Origin: Ga0077527 sp038106575
GTDB taxonomy: Bacteria; Pseudomonadota; Gammaproteobacteria; Burkholderiales; SG8-41
Reading direction: 5' to 3'
DNA: 12,468 bases
Assembly: GCA_038106575.1 (NCBI GenBank)
Contig: JAYOED010000064.1
Span: 1-12,468, forward strand
The notes under the pieces: model-generated
The model's input: the letters and a program-made list of their open reading frames with translations, nothing else
The model's database searches: none
Told to the model about the DNA's origin: nothing
In this document: positions 1-7,090 of the stretch, one piece after another
Layout: every line of letters starts with the position of its first letter
Numbering within the stretch: position 1 is the stretch's first letter
Program-made: the position numbers and the translations under genes

Positions 1-273
1 GAATTGGATATCGGCAAAAAGCGCAATCAACACCATAATGATCAGGAACCGCAGCGTATGTGACGGCAATATCTTCAGGAGAAAGGCCAGAATAGCAGCC
101 ACAGCGGCAAAGACCGCTGCGATAAAAAAATTGGCTGACTCCAGTACGAATTTGTAATGCGTGACGAAATTAAGATAGGGTAGACACAGAAGTAGGAAAA
201 AAGCAGCGGTATCGAGAAAAAAATTTTCCCTCACAAATGAAGCAAGCCCGCGATTTGATGAATTTTCGCCCAT
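1..273 (-). CDS. Multi-pass membrane protein, N-terminal part (truncated by window edge)
   Basis: The reading frame starts at an ATG at 273 and stays open for 91 codons to the window edge, so only the N-terminus is visible. Residues 1-16 are polar, then three hydrophobic helices follow at about 21-38, 48-68 and 73-87. This is typical of the membrane anchor of a larger inner-membrane protein. The start lies 9 bp after the stop of the upstream methyltransferase gene, with a weak GAGCG ribosome-binding sequence, so it is probably the third gene of a minus-strand operon with the methyltransferase and the small LDPTTGS protein. From memory, similar neighbourhoods often continue into a membrane-anchored sulfatase/alkaline-phosphatase-superfamily enzyme, but that catalytic part is outside the window, so no function is assigned. 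Codons are AT-richer than those of the right-hand cluster. Confidence 0.72.
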   Translation of the reverse strand, partial: MGENSSNRGLASFVRENFFLDTAAFFLLLCLPYLNFVTHYKFVLESANFFIAAVFAAVAAILAFLLKILPSHTLRFLIIMVLIALFADIQF

Positions 274-282
274 TTCGCTCAA

Positions 283-1680
283 CTATGCCTTACGATACCG
301 GACCAACAAACGACCGCTTCGAGTTACAGACCGTGTTTCGACGATTTCAGCACGTGCCGATACCGCAGCAAGAAACGCATCTTCGTTGTAGTCCGGGAAA
401 ATATCCTCGCGCAAAGCGAGAAGGTTTCGAACCATCGGGTCCCGCTTGGGCACGAATTCAATCACCCCCTGGGGCGCCAGCGCCATTAGCCAGTTAACCA
501 CGTTCGCCAGCGGGACGTTGCGACCGATCGCGATATGATGAACGAAAGCAAGTGCGATCAATCCGTCTGCGTCGGCACGGGCGGCCAGGCTCTTACGTTC
601 GCTCTCGTTCCAGCCCTGGTTAGGGGTCGGATTAGCGCCGTCGAGATACAGAGGTAGAAAATTGAGGCTTTCGGACCTTGCGCGCGAATACGCGAGGTCC
701 AATGCGCCATGATCCGCATCGAACCCGATGCATAGTTCCGCTCCATTTTTTAGCGCGACATCGGAATAATCACCTGTATTACAGCCCATATCCCACACAA
801 TGGCCGGCTTCACCGAAGCGGCAAACCGGGCGATAAATTCCTTTTTGGCACTAACCTCGTCATCGCTGTAGGTATGATTGTCAGCATATTCTCGCCAAAC
901 AGTCCGTTTCGTGCCCGCAGGTTCGAGCGTGGCTATCCAGGCTCTCATTTTTTCGAGCATGTGCCGATAACTCGACCGCGGCAGTTTTGCCGCGGCCAGA
1001 GAACTCTTGTTCTCATTTTTCGACAACGCCGAACTCTGCAACGAAGATTGCAGAACGATATGGACTAGTACGTTGAGTGAAAGTTTGGCCGTCCAGGGGA
1101 GCAGGCGTCTCAGGTCGGCAATACTGATGCCTTCCGGCGAACCTCGATACCAGTGGTTGTAGGAAACTCCAAGCCGCGATTGCAGCAGCAATGGCGCAAG
1201 GAACTGCTCGCAGAATTGATGATGGCCGGCCCAGATTTCTCCTTCCCTGTATTTACGGAACGACAAAATGTCTATGAAGACCGGACATGCTCCGACAAAC
1301 TGGACATTGTAGGCGCTGGCGTCCGAAAGTGAGATGTCGGCTTCCAGCGCTTCGAGTTGTACATCGAGATGCAGCAGTGCCGCAGCCTTGAGGGCTGCGA
1401 AGGGCCATTCGTAAGGATAGGAAATGAACGGTAGCCTTGAGTGTTCGACTACGTAAACAGCATCGGCGCCGAATTTCTGCCCGATTTCCGGGGCGACCGG
1501 GGCCGTCGTGATGGCTTTGCCGGATGCAGAAAGCCGATCGAGCAGGCCGGTGCCAAGAACGAATTCAAAGTCCTCAATAGCGGTCGCCGCAATCGAGCGA
1601 AAAACGCGATCGCCGATGTAAAAAATACGCCCGCGGGGATCACGAAAAGAACCTAGTTCCGGACGAACCGAATTAATCAA
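283..1680 (-). CDS. Class I SAM-dependent methyltransferase with kinase-like N-terminal half
   Basis: The 465-residue protein has two parts. The C-terminal half (from about 290) is a class I SAM methyltransferase: motif I is VWDMGCNTGDYS at 295-306, followed by an acidic residue closing strand 2 (GFDAD, about 319-323) and a strand-4-like segment (LIALAFVHHIA). The N-terminal half contains SYPYEWPF (88-94) and then D120-x4-N125 and, twelve residues later, D137 in PVFIDILSF. This resembles the catalytic loop and metal-binding Asp of aminoglycoside-phosphotransferase or kinase folds. The overall architecture recalls NoeA-type nodulation-associated methyltransferases; that link is from memory. 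The start codon is TTG at 1680, 6 bp after the stop of the upstream small membrane-protein gene; no ATG occurs until deep in the protein. The acceptor is probably a glycan or lipid-linked sugar, by context only. Methyltransferase assignment is firm, substrate unknown. Confidence 0.88.
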   Translation of the reverse strand: MINSVRPELGSFRDPRGRIFYIGDRVFRSIAATAIEDFEFVLGTGLLDRLSASGKAITTAPVAPEIGQKFGADAVYVVEHSRLPFISYPYEWPFAALKAAALLHLDVQLEALEADISLSDASAYNVQFVGACPVFIDILSFRKYREGEIWAGHHQFCEQFLAPLLLQSRLGVSYNHWYRGSPEGISIADLRRLLPWTAKLSLNVLVHIVLQSSLQSSALSKNENKSSLAAAKLPRSSYRHMLEKMRAWIATLEPAGTKRTVWREYADNHTYSDDEVSAKKEFIARFAASVKPAIVWDMGCNTGDYSDVALKNGAELCIGFDADHGALDLAYSRARSESLNFLPLYLDGANPTPNQGWNESERKSLAARADADGLIALAFVHHIAIGRNVPLANVVNWLMALAPQGVIEFVPKRDPMVRNLLALREDIFPDYNEDAFLAAVSARAEIVETRSVTRSGRLLVRYRKA

Positions 1681-1686
1681 TTTTGA

Positions 1687-1908
1687 CTACTCTTTGGTTT
1701 CGACAGTCTTGATATTTTTTTTCCGACTAAAAAAATTCTTGATACGCAGCCAATAAATCTTGATGACAAAGAGAGCACCGGCGATGCCGCCGACTAGGGC
1801 CTGCAACGCCATGCTACCGGTCGTAGGATCTAGATAGGCAAGGGCGGGTTGCGTAACGTCCATAGCCAATAAAAAGACGAAAACCGGCAAAAATTTATCG
1901 AAAACCAT
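1687..1908 (-). CDS. Small membrane protein with signal peptide and LDPTTGS motif
   Basis: The protein is 73 residues from the ATG at 1908. An N-terminal hydrophobic stretch ends in PALA at 21-24, a plausible signal-peptidase site. The mature part would begin YLDPTTGS (25-32), followed by a Gly/Ala-rich membrane helix (about 33-52), a WLRIKNFF segment and a very basic tail (SRKKNIK). A TTG nine bases further upstream keeps the frame open, but a strong GGGAGG at 1919-1924 sits about 10 bases before the ATG and only 1 base before the TTG, so the ATG is chosen. Small LDP-x-TGS proteins of this kind occur next to membrane sulfatase-like and methyltransferase genes in proteobacteria (from memory); their function is not known to me. 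It leads the left-hand minus-strand operon, 6 bp before the methyltransferase. Confidence 0.8.
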   Translation of the reverse strand: MVFDKFLPVFVFLLAMDVTQPALAYLDPTTGSMALQALVGGIAGALFVIKIYWLRIKNFFSRKKNIKTVETKE

Positions 1909-1918
1909 TATAAACAAA

Positions 1919-1924
1919 CCTCCC
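1919..1924 (-). promoter_or_regulatory. Shine-Dalgarno sequence for the LDPTTGS protein
   Basis: On the minus strand this reads GGGAGG, the best ribosome-binding sequence in the left part of the window. Its spacing (about 10 bases to the ATG at 1908, 1 base to the alternative TTG) decides the start codon. Confidence 0.7.
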
Positions 1925-2445
1925 TTACTCTAACTTGCAGCAAGCAAAAGTCTCTGAAAATTTGCGCAGCCTGAACCGATGATGTTACACAATTCGACAG
2001 CGCCAGCTGTCGCAGCCCGATGCGTTTCGTTGTTGGTCCTTCTGATATGGGAAATACGAATATCAATCAAGGGTTATTAGAGTGGAACTAGAGACTTGAG
2101 CCACCAAAACCGTAAAATTTTTAGTAATTATCAAATATTATTACACAACGAATGTCCATTTTCTATCCATGGACAGTAATCAGGCAGAAACTGAAGTGCC
2201 AAGCTCCGTTAAATCACGTTCCATTGTATTATGCATCGACCCAACAGATAAGTCCCCATCAAGCCGGGATCAGGTCAATTACAGACGGACACAGCCTGCT
2301 GGGGCCACTGCCCCGGCCCCTGCCGACACTAACCACACTCTATATACGGCTTGGAATACAGAAGAGTGTAAATTATCATACGAAACGACAGCATCTCTTG
2401 GCGCGAGCGACATTTTCATTGGGCACTTTTTCACTGATCCTACGT
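1925..2445. other. AT-rich divergent intergenic region, no convincing gene
   Basis: This stretch separates the minus-strand left operon from the plus-strand methyltransferase pair, so it must hold promoters for both directions. The segment around 2105-2150 is very AT-rich and is the likeliest promoter location for the rightward genes, but I could not fit a clear -35/-10 pair. From 2152 the methyltransferase frame is open, and a second frame is open from 2169 to 2564. Both translate to unusual Pro/Gln/Thr-rich sequence with no G/C third-position bias, no ribosome-binding site and no recognisable motif, so I treat them as chance open frames. Inverted repeats within it are CGACAGC/GCTGTCG (1995-2012), CTTGC/GCAAG (1934-1944) and GGGGC/GCCCC (2301-2314). 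Confidence 0.5.
1995..2012. repeat. Perfect 7-bp inverted repeat with 4-base spacer
   Basis: The sequence reads CGACAGC, GCCA, GCTGTCG: a perfect inverted repeat in the divergent intergenic region, about 70 bases upstream of the GGGAGG of the leftward operon. It could be an operator for a dimeric regulator or a short hairpin in a leader transcript. There is no T-run after it on either strand, so it is not an obvious terminator. Confidence 0.45.
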
Positions 2446-3708
2446 ATGCTGCGGTCTGGCCGACTAGTCAAACGTTTTGGCATACTTTTGGGATATACTT
2501 ACTATTTCGTGCTCGAGAAGATCAGCCCGCGCCTATCTTTGGAAAGGCCCAAAGTCCGGCTTGAAAACCAGGTTGTCGCGCCGGAAGGCCGCGATCAATC
2601 ATCTTCGATCGAACTGCATCTGGTAACTGATGAAAACGCCCGCAAGAAATTCGACCAGCCCGATGCCCGGCGGCAAGCGGCGGTCACCGCGATCCCAGAC
2701 AAGTTCCGCACCGGAACCTGTTTTACCTGCGATTCGCCGCTGACCCCGGTCGTTCAGGTGGTCAACGCAGACGATGCCCGCGACTACATCGAAATGGCTT
2801 GGTGCGGCACCTGCGACAGTCTCCAATATTCTGTGATGCCGTCAAAGGACTGGATATCGAACTGGTACGCCACCAACTGGGACTCGGGCGGCACCATCAG
2901 CGACAAGCTGGAAAACCGCAGGACAACCTATCGGTACCTGCATCGCCTGACCCCGTTCATCGGGAATCGTAAGCTCCGGGTCCTCGATATCGGCGCCGGC
3001 TACGGCGAGAAGATCCGCCCCTTCGCCCTGGCCGGGCACGAAGTCCACTGCACGGAAGCCACGCCGCGGCGCGCCGAATACCTCCGGGAATACGTCACCA
3101 AGAACGTCTACCTCGGCACGCTCGACAATCCCGCGGTGCGCGACGCGCTCAGGAAGAACGGCCCGTTCGACCTGATTTTTAGCTACCACGTCATCGAACA
3201 CATATATGGCGCTAAGACCGAATTGCAGATCCTGCGTGACATCGCGGCCGATGACGCGGTTTTCTATCTCGCCATTCCCGAGCTCTACAAGGAAGGCCTG
3301 CTCAGCAATATTTATTCGCTCGAACATATCTCCAGCTTCAGCCGGCTGGGGGCGAAAACCCTCCTCAAGCAGGCGGGCTTCCGCTGCATCGTCGACAAGG
3401 ACGACCTGTTTCAGTACTACAGCAACTATTGCCAGTACGTGATCGGCCGCAAAGCCGCGGCGGGCGAAGACATCGTGGTCCATTCAAACCACGATGGCGG
3501 GAAGATGGTACGCTTTCTAGCCGATGCGCTGAGCTTAGATCGCGTGGCGGCGATGGAAGGCGCGGGATGCAGCTACACCTATCACGGTTGCCCCAAGCTG
3601 ACCTACGCCATCAGCGCGGAATCCAAGGCTAAGTGTCGCAACCCAGTAAATCACCTGCCGATCCGGATCTATCACTACGGTCTGCCGCTGTTCTGGATGC
3701 AGTCCTAG
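2446..3708 (+). CDS. SAM-dependent methyltransferase with N-terminal zinc-binding motif
   Basis: From the ATG at 2446 the product is 420 residues. Two CxxC pairs, C92-x2-C95 (CFTC) and C120-x2-C123 (CGTC), form a rubredoxin-like zinc site of the kind found at the N-terminus of sugar C-methyltransferases. They are followed by SAM motif I VLDIGAGYG (179-187), an acidic residue ending strand 2 (HCTEAT) and motif II/post-I FDLIFSYHVIEHI (241-253), typical of Methyltransf_23-like enzymes. The frame continues open upstream to an ATG at 2152, but that part has non-coding character. The start at 2446 begins a basic, amphipathic helix (MLRSGRLVKRFGILLGY) and is where codon use begins to look like a gene; no Shine-Dalgarno supports either start. 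It probably methylates a nucleotide sugar or glycan. The next gene, an oxygenase, begins 6 bp after its stop, suggesting co-transcription. Confidence 0.82.
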   Translation: MLRSGRLVKRFGILLGYTYYFVLEKISPRLSLERPKVRLENQVVAPEGRDQSSSIELHLVTDENARKKFDQPDARRQAAVTAIPDKFRTGTCFTCDSPLTPVVQVVNADDARDYIEMAWCGTCDSLQYSVMPSKDWISNWYATNWDSGGTISDKLENRRTTYRYLHRLTPFIGNRKLRVLDIGAGYGEKIRPFALAGHEVHCTEATPRRAEYLREYVTKNVYLGTLDNPAVRDALRKNGPFDLIFSYHVIEHIYGAKTELQILRDIAADDAVFYLAIPELYKEGLLSNIYSLEHISSFSRLGAKTLLKQAGFRCIVDKDDLFQYYSNYCQYVIGRKAAAGEDIVVHSNHDGGKMVRFLADALSLDRVAAMEGAGCSYTYHGCPKLTYAISAESKAKCRNPVNHLPIRIYHYGLPLFWMQS

Positions 3709-3714
3709 ACCGCT

Positions 3715-4671
3715 ATGGCGCGCGCTTTACAATTCCTTCGCCAGTTCGTCACCGAACCGATTCGTAACGGCAGCTTCGCGCTTTTCGTGCTTCGCGCCCT
3801 GCAACTCGTCCATCAACGCACCGGGGGCGCGTGGGACGAGGCGCTGCGACGCGCGATGGTATGGTTTCGACCGCCGGTCGCCTTGCCCGAATCCTGGCTT
3901 CTGTCCGATGCGGAAATCGCGGCCGTAGTCGGCAAGGTGCGCCAGCAGGGCTGGTCGATCCTCCCCAAGCGCCTGTCGCAGGCCGAAGTCGAGCAATTGC
4001 GCGCGTTCGCTTTTTCCTGCCCGGCCTATGTCGGTCAGTGTGCAAACCGCGTGAGCGTCGATCCCGCCTTGCCGGTGCAGCCCCACCCGCGCTACGAATG
4101 GCTGGCCGGCGAACTAGTGACGCAGCCCGCAATCCGCCAACTGATCGAGGATTCGACGCTGCACCGCATCGCGCAGGATTACCTGGGGTGCCGTCCGATC
4201 CTGACCAGCATCTCAATGTGGATGGACGGGGTGTTTCACGGCGGCTACGACGCCCATGACTATCACTACGACAACGACGGGCCCGGCTTCCTCAAATTCT
4301 TCATCTACCTCACCGATGTCGACAGCACGACGGGGGCGCATAACTTCATACAGGGCACCCAGGGGCGCCGGAAACCGGCGCGGTTCCGCGCCGGCATGCG
4401 CTATGAGAGAGACGATATTCTCGAATACTTTGGCCGGGAAAACGAAATCGTCGTCACCGGGCCTGCGGGAACAATCCTTGCCGAAGATACCGCCGGTTTT
4501 CATCGCGGGCTGGATCCGGAAAAGAGCTATCGCCTTCTGGTGCAGTTCCAGTACAGCGTCGTCGATATTCCACATATCGAGGAATTCCAGGGCGGCATTC
4601 CCAGGACCACCATCGCCCGGCTTGATCCCGCCATCGCCCGCATCGCGCGCAAGCACGCCAAGGCGGGCTAG
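3715..4671 (+). CDS. Phytanoyl-CoA dioxygenase (PhyH)-like Fe(II)/2-oxoglutarate oxygenase
   Basis: The 318-residue protein shows the PhyH-type double-stranded beta-helix pattern: the iron-binding H184-x-D186 in YHYDND, the distal iron ligand H263 in GFHRGLDP, and R273 in SYRLLVQFQYS as the likely 2-oxoglutarate-binding arginine. In between is FIYLTDVDSTTGAHNFIQGT (about 196-215), characteristic of the family. These enzymes couple 2-oxoglutarate decarboxylation to hydroxylation, epimerisation or similar oxidation of a small molecule or a carrier-bound substrate. All metal ligands are present, so activity is expected. It starts 6 bp after the methyltransferase stop with no clear Shine-Dalgarno, suggesting translational coupling, and ends 4 bp from the convergent glycosyltransferase stop. 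Within a polysaccharide locus it may modify a sugar or acyl substituent; the substrate cannot be read from sequence. Confidence 0.88.
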   Translation: MARALQFLRQFVTEPIRNGSFALFVLRALQLVHQRTGGAWDEALRRAMVWFRPPVALPESWLLSDAEIAAVVGKVRQQGWSILPKRLSQAEVEQLRAFAFSCPAYVGQCANRVSVDPALPVQPHPRYEWLAGELVTQPAIRQLIEDSTLHRIAQDYLGCRPILTSISMWMDGVFHGGYDAHDYHYDNDGPGFLKFFIYLTDVDSTTGAHNFIQGTQGRRKPARFRAGMRYERDDILEYFGRENEIVVTGPAGTILAEDTAGFHRGLDPEKSYRLLVQFQYSVVDIPHIEEFQGGIPRTTIARLDPAIARIARKHAKAG

Positions 4672-4675
4672 CCAC

Positions 4676-5923
4676 CTAGCGGCCGAGCGGTCCGCGGACC
4701 GTCTGCCGCAGGATGTCGAGAAACGCTGCTGCCGTGCGCTCGGGCCGGAATTCGGTGCGCACCTCGGGGGGACACCAGGACTCGATTCCGCCTGAGACGC
4801 GGTCGGCGCGGACGGCAAGGATGGCGTCTTTCAAGGCGGCTACAACCTGATCGGGGCGGCGCGGGTCGGCACTGCGCCCGCCCAGGCGTTCGAGCAATGT
4901 TGCCGAAGTGCCGGGCGGCACAATTCCCATGATGCGCGTGCCCGAGCCCAGGTAATCGATCAGTTTGCTCGGCAGGAAGATGCTGATGTCGGCGGGCGCA
5001 TCCATCACCAGCAGAAGATCAGCGTCGGCCATCAGCTGAAGCGATTCGCGGTAGGGAACCGTGTTTTGCACCCGAACCAGGCCCTTGGGAAGCGCGCGCC
5101 AAGACGGATGCCACGCGAGGCCCATCGGGACGCGGCCGAACAGTTCGACGTTGACGCCTTCGAGGACCATAGGCTCACGGTCGGCCAATGTGAGCAGGGC
5201 GCGCAATAGTGGGTAAGGCGTGCGCGCGCCATAGAAATTGCCGAGGTGCCGGATGACGAGGCCGTCGCCCTTGCTAGGGCGCGCCGGATACAGCGAGAGA
5301 TCGAAGCTGTGGGGCAGCACGTCGCACTTGTCGCGCCAGGCGGCGGGGTATTTCGTCATCACCACATTCAGGGTCTCACTCGAGGTGAAGATGACTCGGT
5401 CGGCGGCGGTGACGACGGCGCGCTCAAGGCGCCGGTTGACCGGCCGCGAGATCGCCTCGCCGCTACGAAACGGATTGTCGACCCAGGGATCGCTGAAATG
5501 GGCGACCCAGGGCAGGCCGAAACGCCGCTTGAGGCTGAGGCCCAGCAGATGATCGGACATCGGCTCGCCGAAGCTCACCAGCGCGTCGGGCCGGAAGGTG
5601 CCTTCGGCCAGTTTTGCCACAACGGCCCCCTCGGCCGCTGCCGCCCAGGAGCGGTACTGGTCGGGAACCCGGCCGTAAAACGGCAGGAACCGGCGCGCCA
5701 GAGAAAAAGCCATGCCCTTAAGCAGCGGACGGTAGGCAACCTCAAGGTGAAACGCGAGCTTGCGATCGAGATCGGCATAGCAATCGAGCCCCCCCCCGCC
5801 ACCGGCGGCGCGCCCCGATACCACACCAAATTCGGCATCGGCATACGCCAGCAGGCGGCCGATCTGGATCGCCTGCGGGTATAGCATCGGCGGCATCATG
5901 TAGGAGATCGCGAGAAAACGCAT
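4676..5923 (-). CDS. GT-B glycosyltransferase (GT4-like)
   Basis: The 415-residue protein begins MRFLAISYMMPPMLYP, a typical GT-B first strand and loop. The N-terminal domain contains WVAHFSDPWVDNPF, and the linker region RVIFTSSETLN. The C-terminal nucleotide-binding domain opens with VIRHLGNFYGARTPYPLLRAL and contains a DLLLVMDAP strand followed by FLPSKLIDYLGSG, the usual donor-binding helix of these enzymes, with Asp in place of the common Glu. It would add a sugar to a lipid-linked glycan on the cytoplasmic face of the inner membrane; donor and acceptor are unknown. The ATG at 5923 is preceded by a weak GATAGGA. Codons 43-45 are GGG GGG GGG and make a nine-G run that could slip. It lies 123 bp downstream of the HprK-like gene and ends 4 bp from the convergent oxygenase gene. 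Confidence 0.87.
   Translation of the reverse strand: MRFLAISYMMPPMLYPQAIQIGRLLAYADAEFGVVSGRAAGGGGGLDCYADLDRKLAFHLEVAYRPLLKGMAFSLARRFLPFYGRVPDQYRSWAAAAEGAVVAKLAEGTFRPDALVSFGEPMSDHLLGLSLKRRFGLPWVAHFSDPWVDNPFRSGEAISRPVNRRLERAVVTAADRVIFTSSETLNVVMTKYPAAWRDKCDVLPHSFDLSLYPARPSKGDGLVIRHLGNFYGARTPYPLLRALLTLADREPMVLEGVNVELFGRVPMGLAWHPSWRALPKGLVRVQNTVPYRESLQLMADADLLLVMDAPADISIFLPSKLIDYLGSGTRIMGIVPPGTSATLLERLGGRSADPRRPDQVVAALKDAILAVRADRVSGGIESWCPPEVRTEFRPERTAAAFLDILRQTVRGPLGR
5789..5797 (-). repeat. Homopolymer of nine G on the coding strand of the glycosyltransferase gene
   Basis: Nine consecutive C on the plus strand (G on the coding strand) encode part of a five-glycine run at residues 41-45. A gain or loss of one base would shift the frame near the start of the protein. 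Such tracts act as phase-variation switches in glycosyltransferase genes of some pathogens; here it could also simply be a Gly-rich loop in a GC-rich genome. Confidence 0.6.
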
Positions 5924-6046
5924 GTCCTATCTCAAGGTTCAAGGGACACATCGGCGCCCGCATAGGGCATGTCCGCACGCCTGAAAAGATACACGGTTAA
6001 TCGGAACGGTAATACGCAACGGCGACGGTGGTAGCGGTTCCTGCCT

Positions 6047-7090
6047 TCAGGCGCCGTAGCCTAATGCCGTCAACTGGACGCCCAGAAGATCGGACCACGG
6101 TCGTGGATCGAGGCCGCTAAGGCGGATCACCGGCACGCGATTGGCAATACCCGCCAACCCGTCCAAATAGGCCCGCGTAATCTGCGGTATGGAGAAACCG
6201 AGGGACGCACCGCCGATCATGAGATGGCGTACAAAGATATCGTGGTTCCATTCGAATTTGTAGCGGTTCATGCCGAGAATGAAGTCAGCAATCTGCTGAT
6301 CACCGGGGGAGAGAATCGAAGCCGCCGACGGCATTCGTGTCCGTTCCAGCATTACCACGGCGGCGAGCGGCGCCGCCCGGTATTTAGCGCTACGAAGTTC
6401 GTCGTAGTTCTGGATCTTGGTTTCATCGAGAGTATAGGGACCCGAGAATACCGAAAGCGTCTTGGGTTCGACGAAACAAATATATTCGGCCAGGTAGTCC
6501 GCGCCTAACGCCTTGGTCGCGGCAACCGAGGTATTAGTCTTGCCGGTGTTGGGCAGGCCCATGAAGATCAGGCTGTAGCGACGCCCGGGCGGGCCCGCTT
6601 CCAGCGCCGCGCCGTGAAACGGGAGGTAACCGCGGAACACCGACAAGGCGAGCGCGATGTTGTTGACCGCCAGATCGATGCTGGAAATACGCGTCAGCCG
6701 GCTACGACCTTCACGGACGAAATTGCGCGTAGTGGAAAATTGGAGACGCACCCGGTCGCCCACTTCCATGTGAATATGCAGGAACGAATTGGGCAGGCGG
6801 CCCTTGTAAAAAACTTCCGGAGTTTCCATCGCGTTCGCAGTGTTGCAGTTGCGGTAATAGAACTGGCCGCGCTTTTCGAAATAGCCGGTCATCGGCGAAT
6901 CGTAAATCTCACATGCCAGCGGCAGTTTCGGCATGACGCGCACGTCGATGTCGATTTCCGGCCGCACGCTTTCACGATCGCGCAACGGGTAGGTCAAGCG
7001 CGGGTTAGCGATCTGCATCTCCCCTAGGAGGATGCCGTCCATGGACAGGCGCGTGAACGCGTTAATGTAGATATCGTCTTCCTGGGTCAT
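6047..7090 (-). CDS. HprK-like P-loop kinase-family protein
   Basis: The 347-residue product starts at an ATG at 7090 that overlaps the TGA of the upstream toroid gene (ATGA); the frame runs 21 codons further upstream, but only through the neighbour's 3' end, so that start is rejected. The C-terminal half resembles HPr kinase-type proteins: FHGAALE (H159) followed by a Walker A motif GLPNTGKT (178-185). The segment where HprK has its Asp-Asp pair reads YLAEYICFV (199-207), so Glu and Tyr replace it. The N-terminal 140 residues contain FYYRNC and a stretch of beta-rich sequence I do not recognise. HprK-like proteins without the PTS partner occur in exopolysaccharide and peptide-modification clusters, where some phosphorylate non-HPr substrates. 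No HPr or PqqD-like partner is visible here. The function is probably nucleotide-dependent, substrate unknown. Confidence 0.72.
   Translation of the reverse strand: MTQEDDIYINAFTRLSMDGILLGEMQIANPRLTYPLRDRESVRPEIDIDVRVMPKLPLACEIYDSPMTGYFEKRGQFYYRNCNTANAMETPEVFYKGRLPNSFLHIHMEVGDRVRLQFSTTRNFVREGRSRLTRISSIDLAVNNIALALSVFRGYLPFHGAALEAGPPGRRYSLIFMGLPNTGKTNTSVAATKALGADYLAEYICFVEPKTLSVFSGPYTLDETKIQNYDELRSAKYRAAPLAAVVMLERTRMPSAASILSPGDQQIADFILGMNRYKFEWNHDIFVRHLMIGGASLGFSIPQITRAYLDGLAGIANRVPVIRLSGLDPRPWSDLLGVQLTALGYGA

Noticed and set aside
2301..2314. GGGGC-CACT-GCCCC hairpin as a terminator
   Set aside because: It has short arms, no following T-run, and no gene ends just upstream of it on either strand.
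2152..2445. Upstream in-frame extension of the plus-strand methyltransferase (ATG at 2152)
   Set aside because: The translation is Pro/Gln/Thr-rich without family resemblance, third positions lack the G/C bias of the rest of the gene, and no ribosome-binding site precedes the ATG. The start at 2446 is preferred, with moderate certainty.
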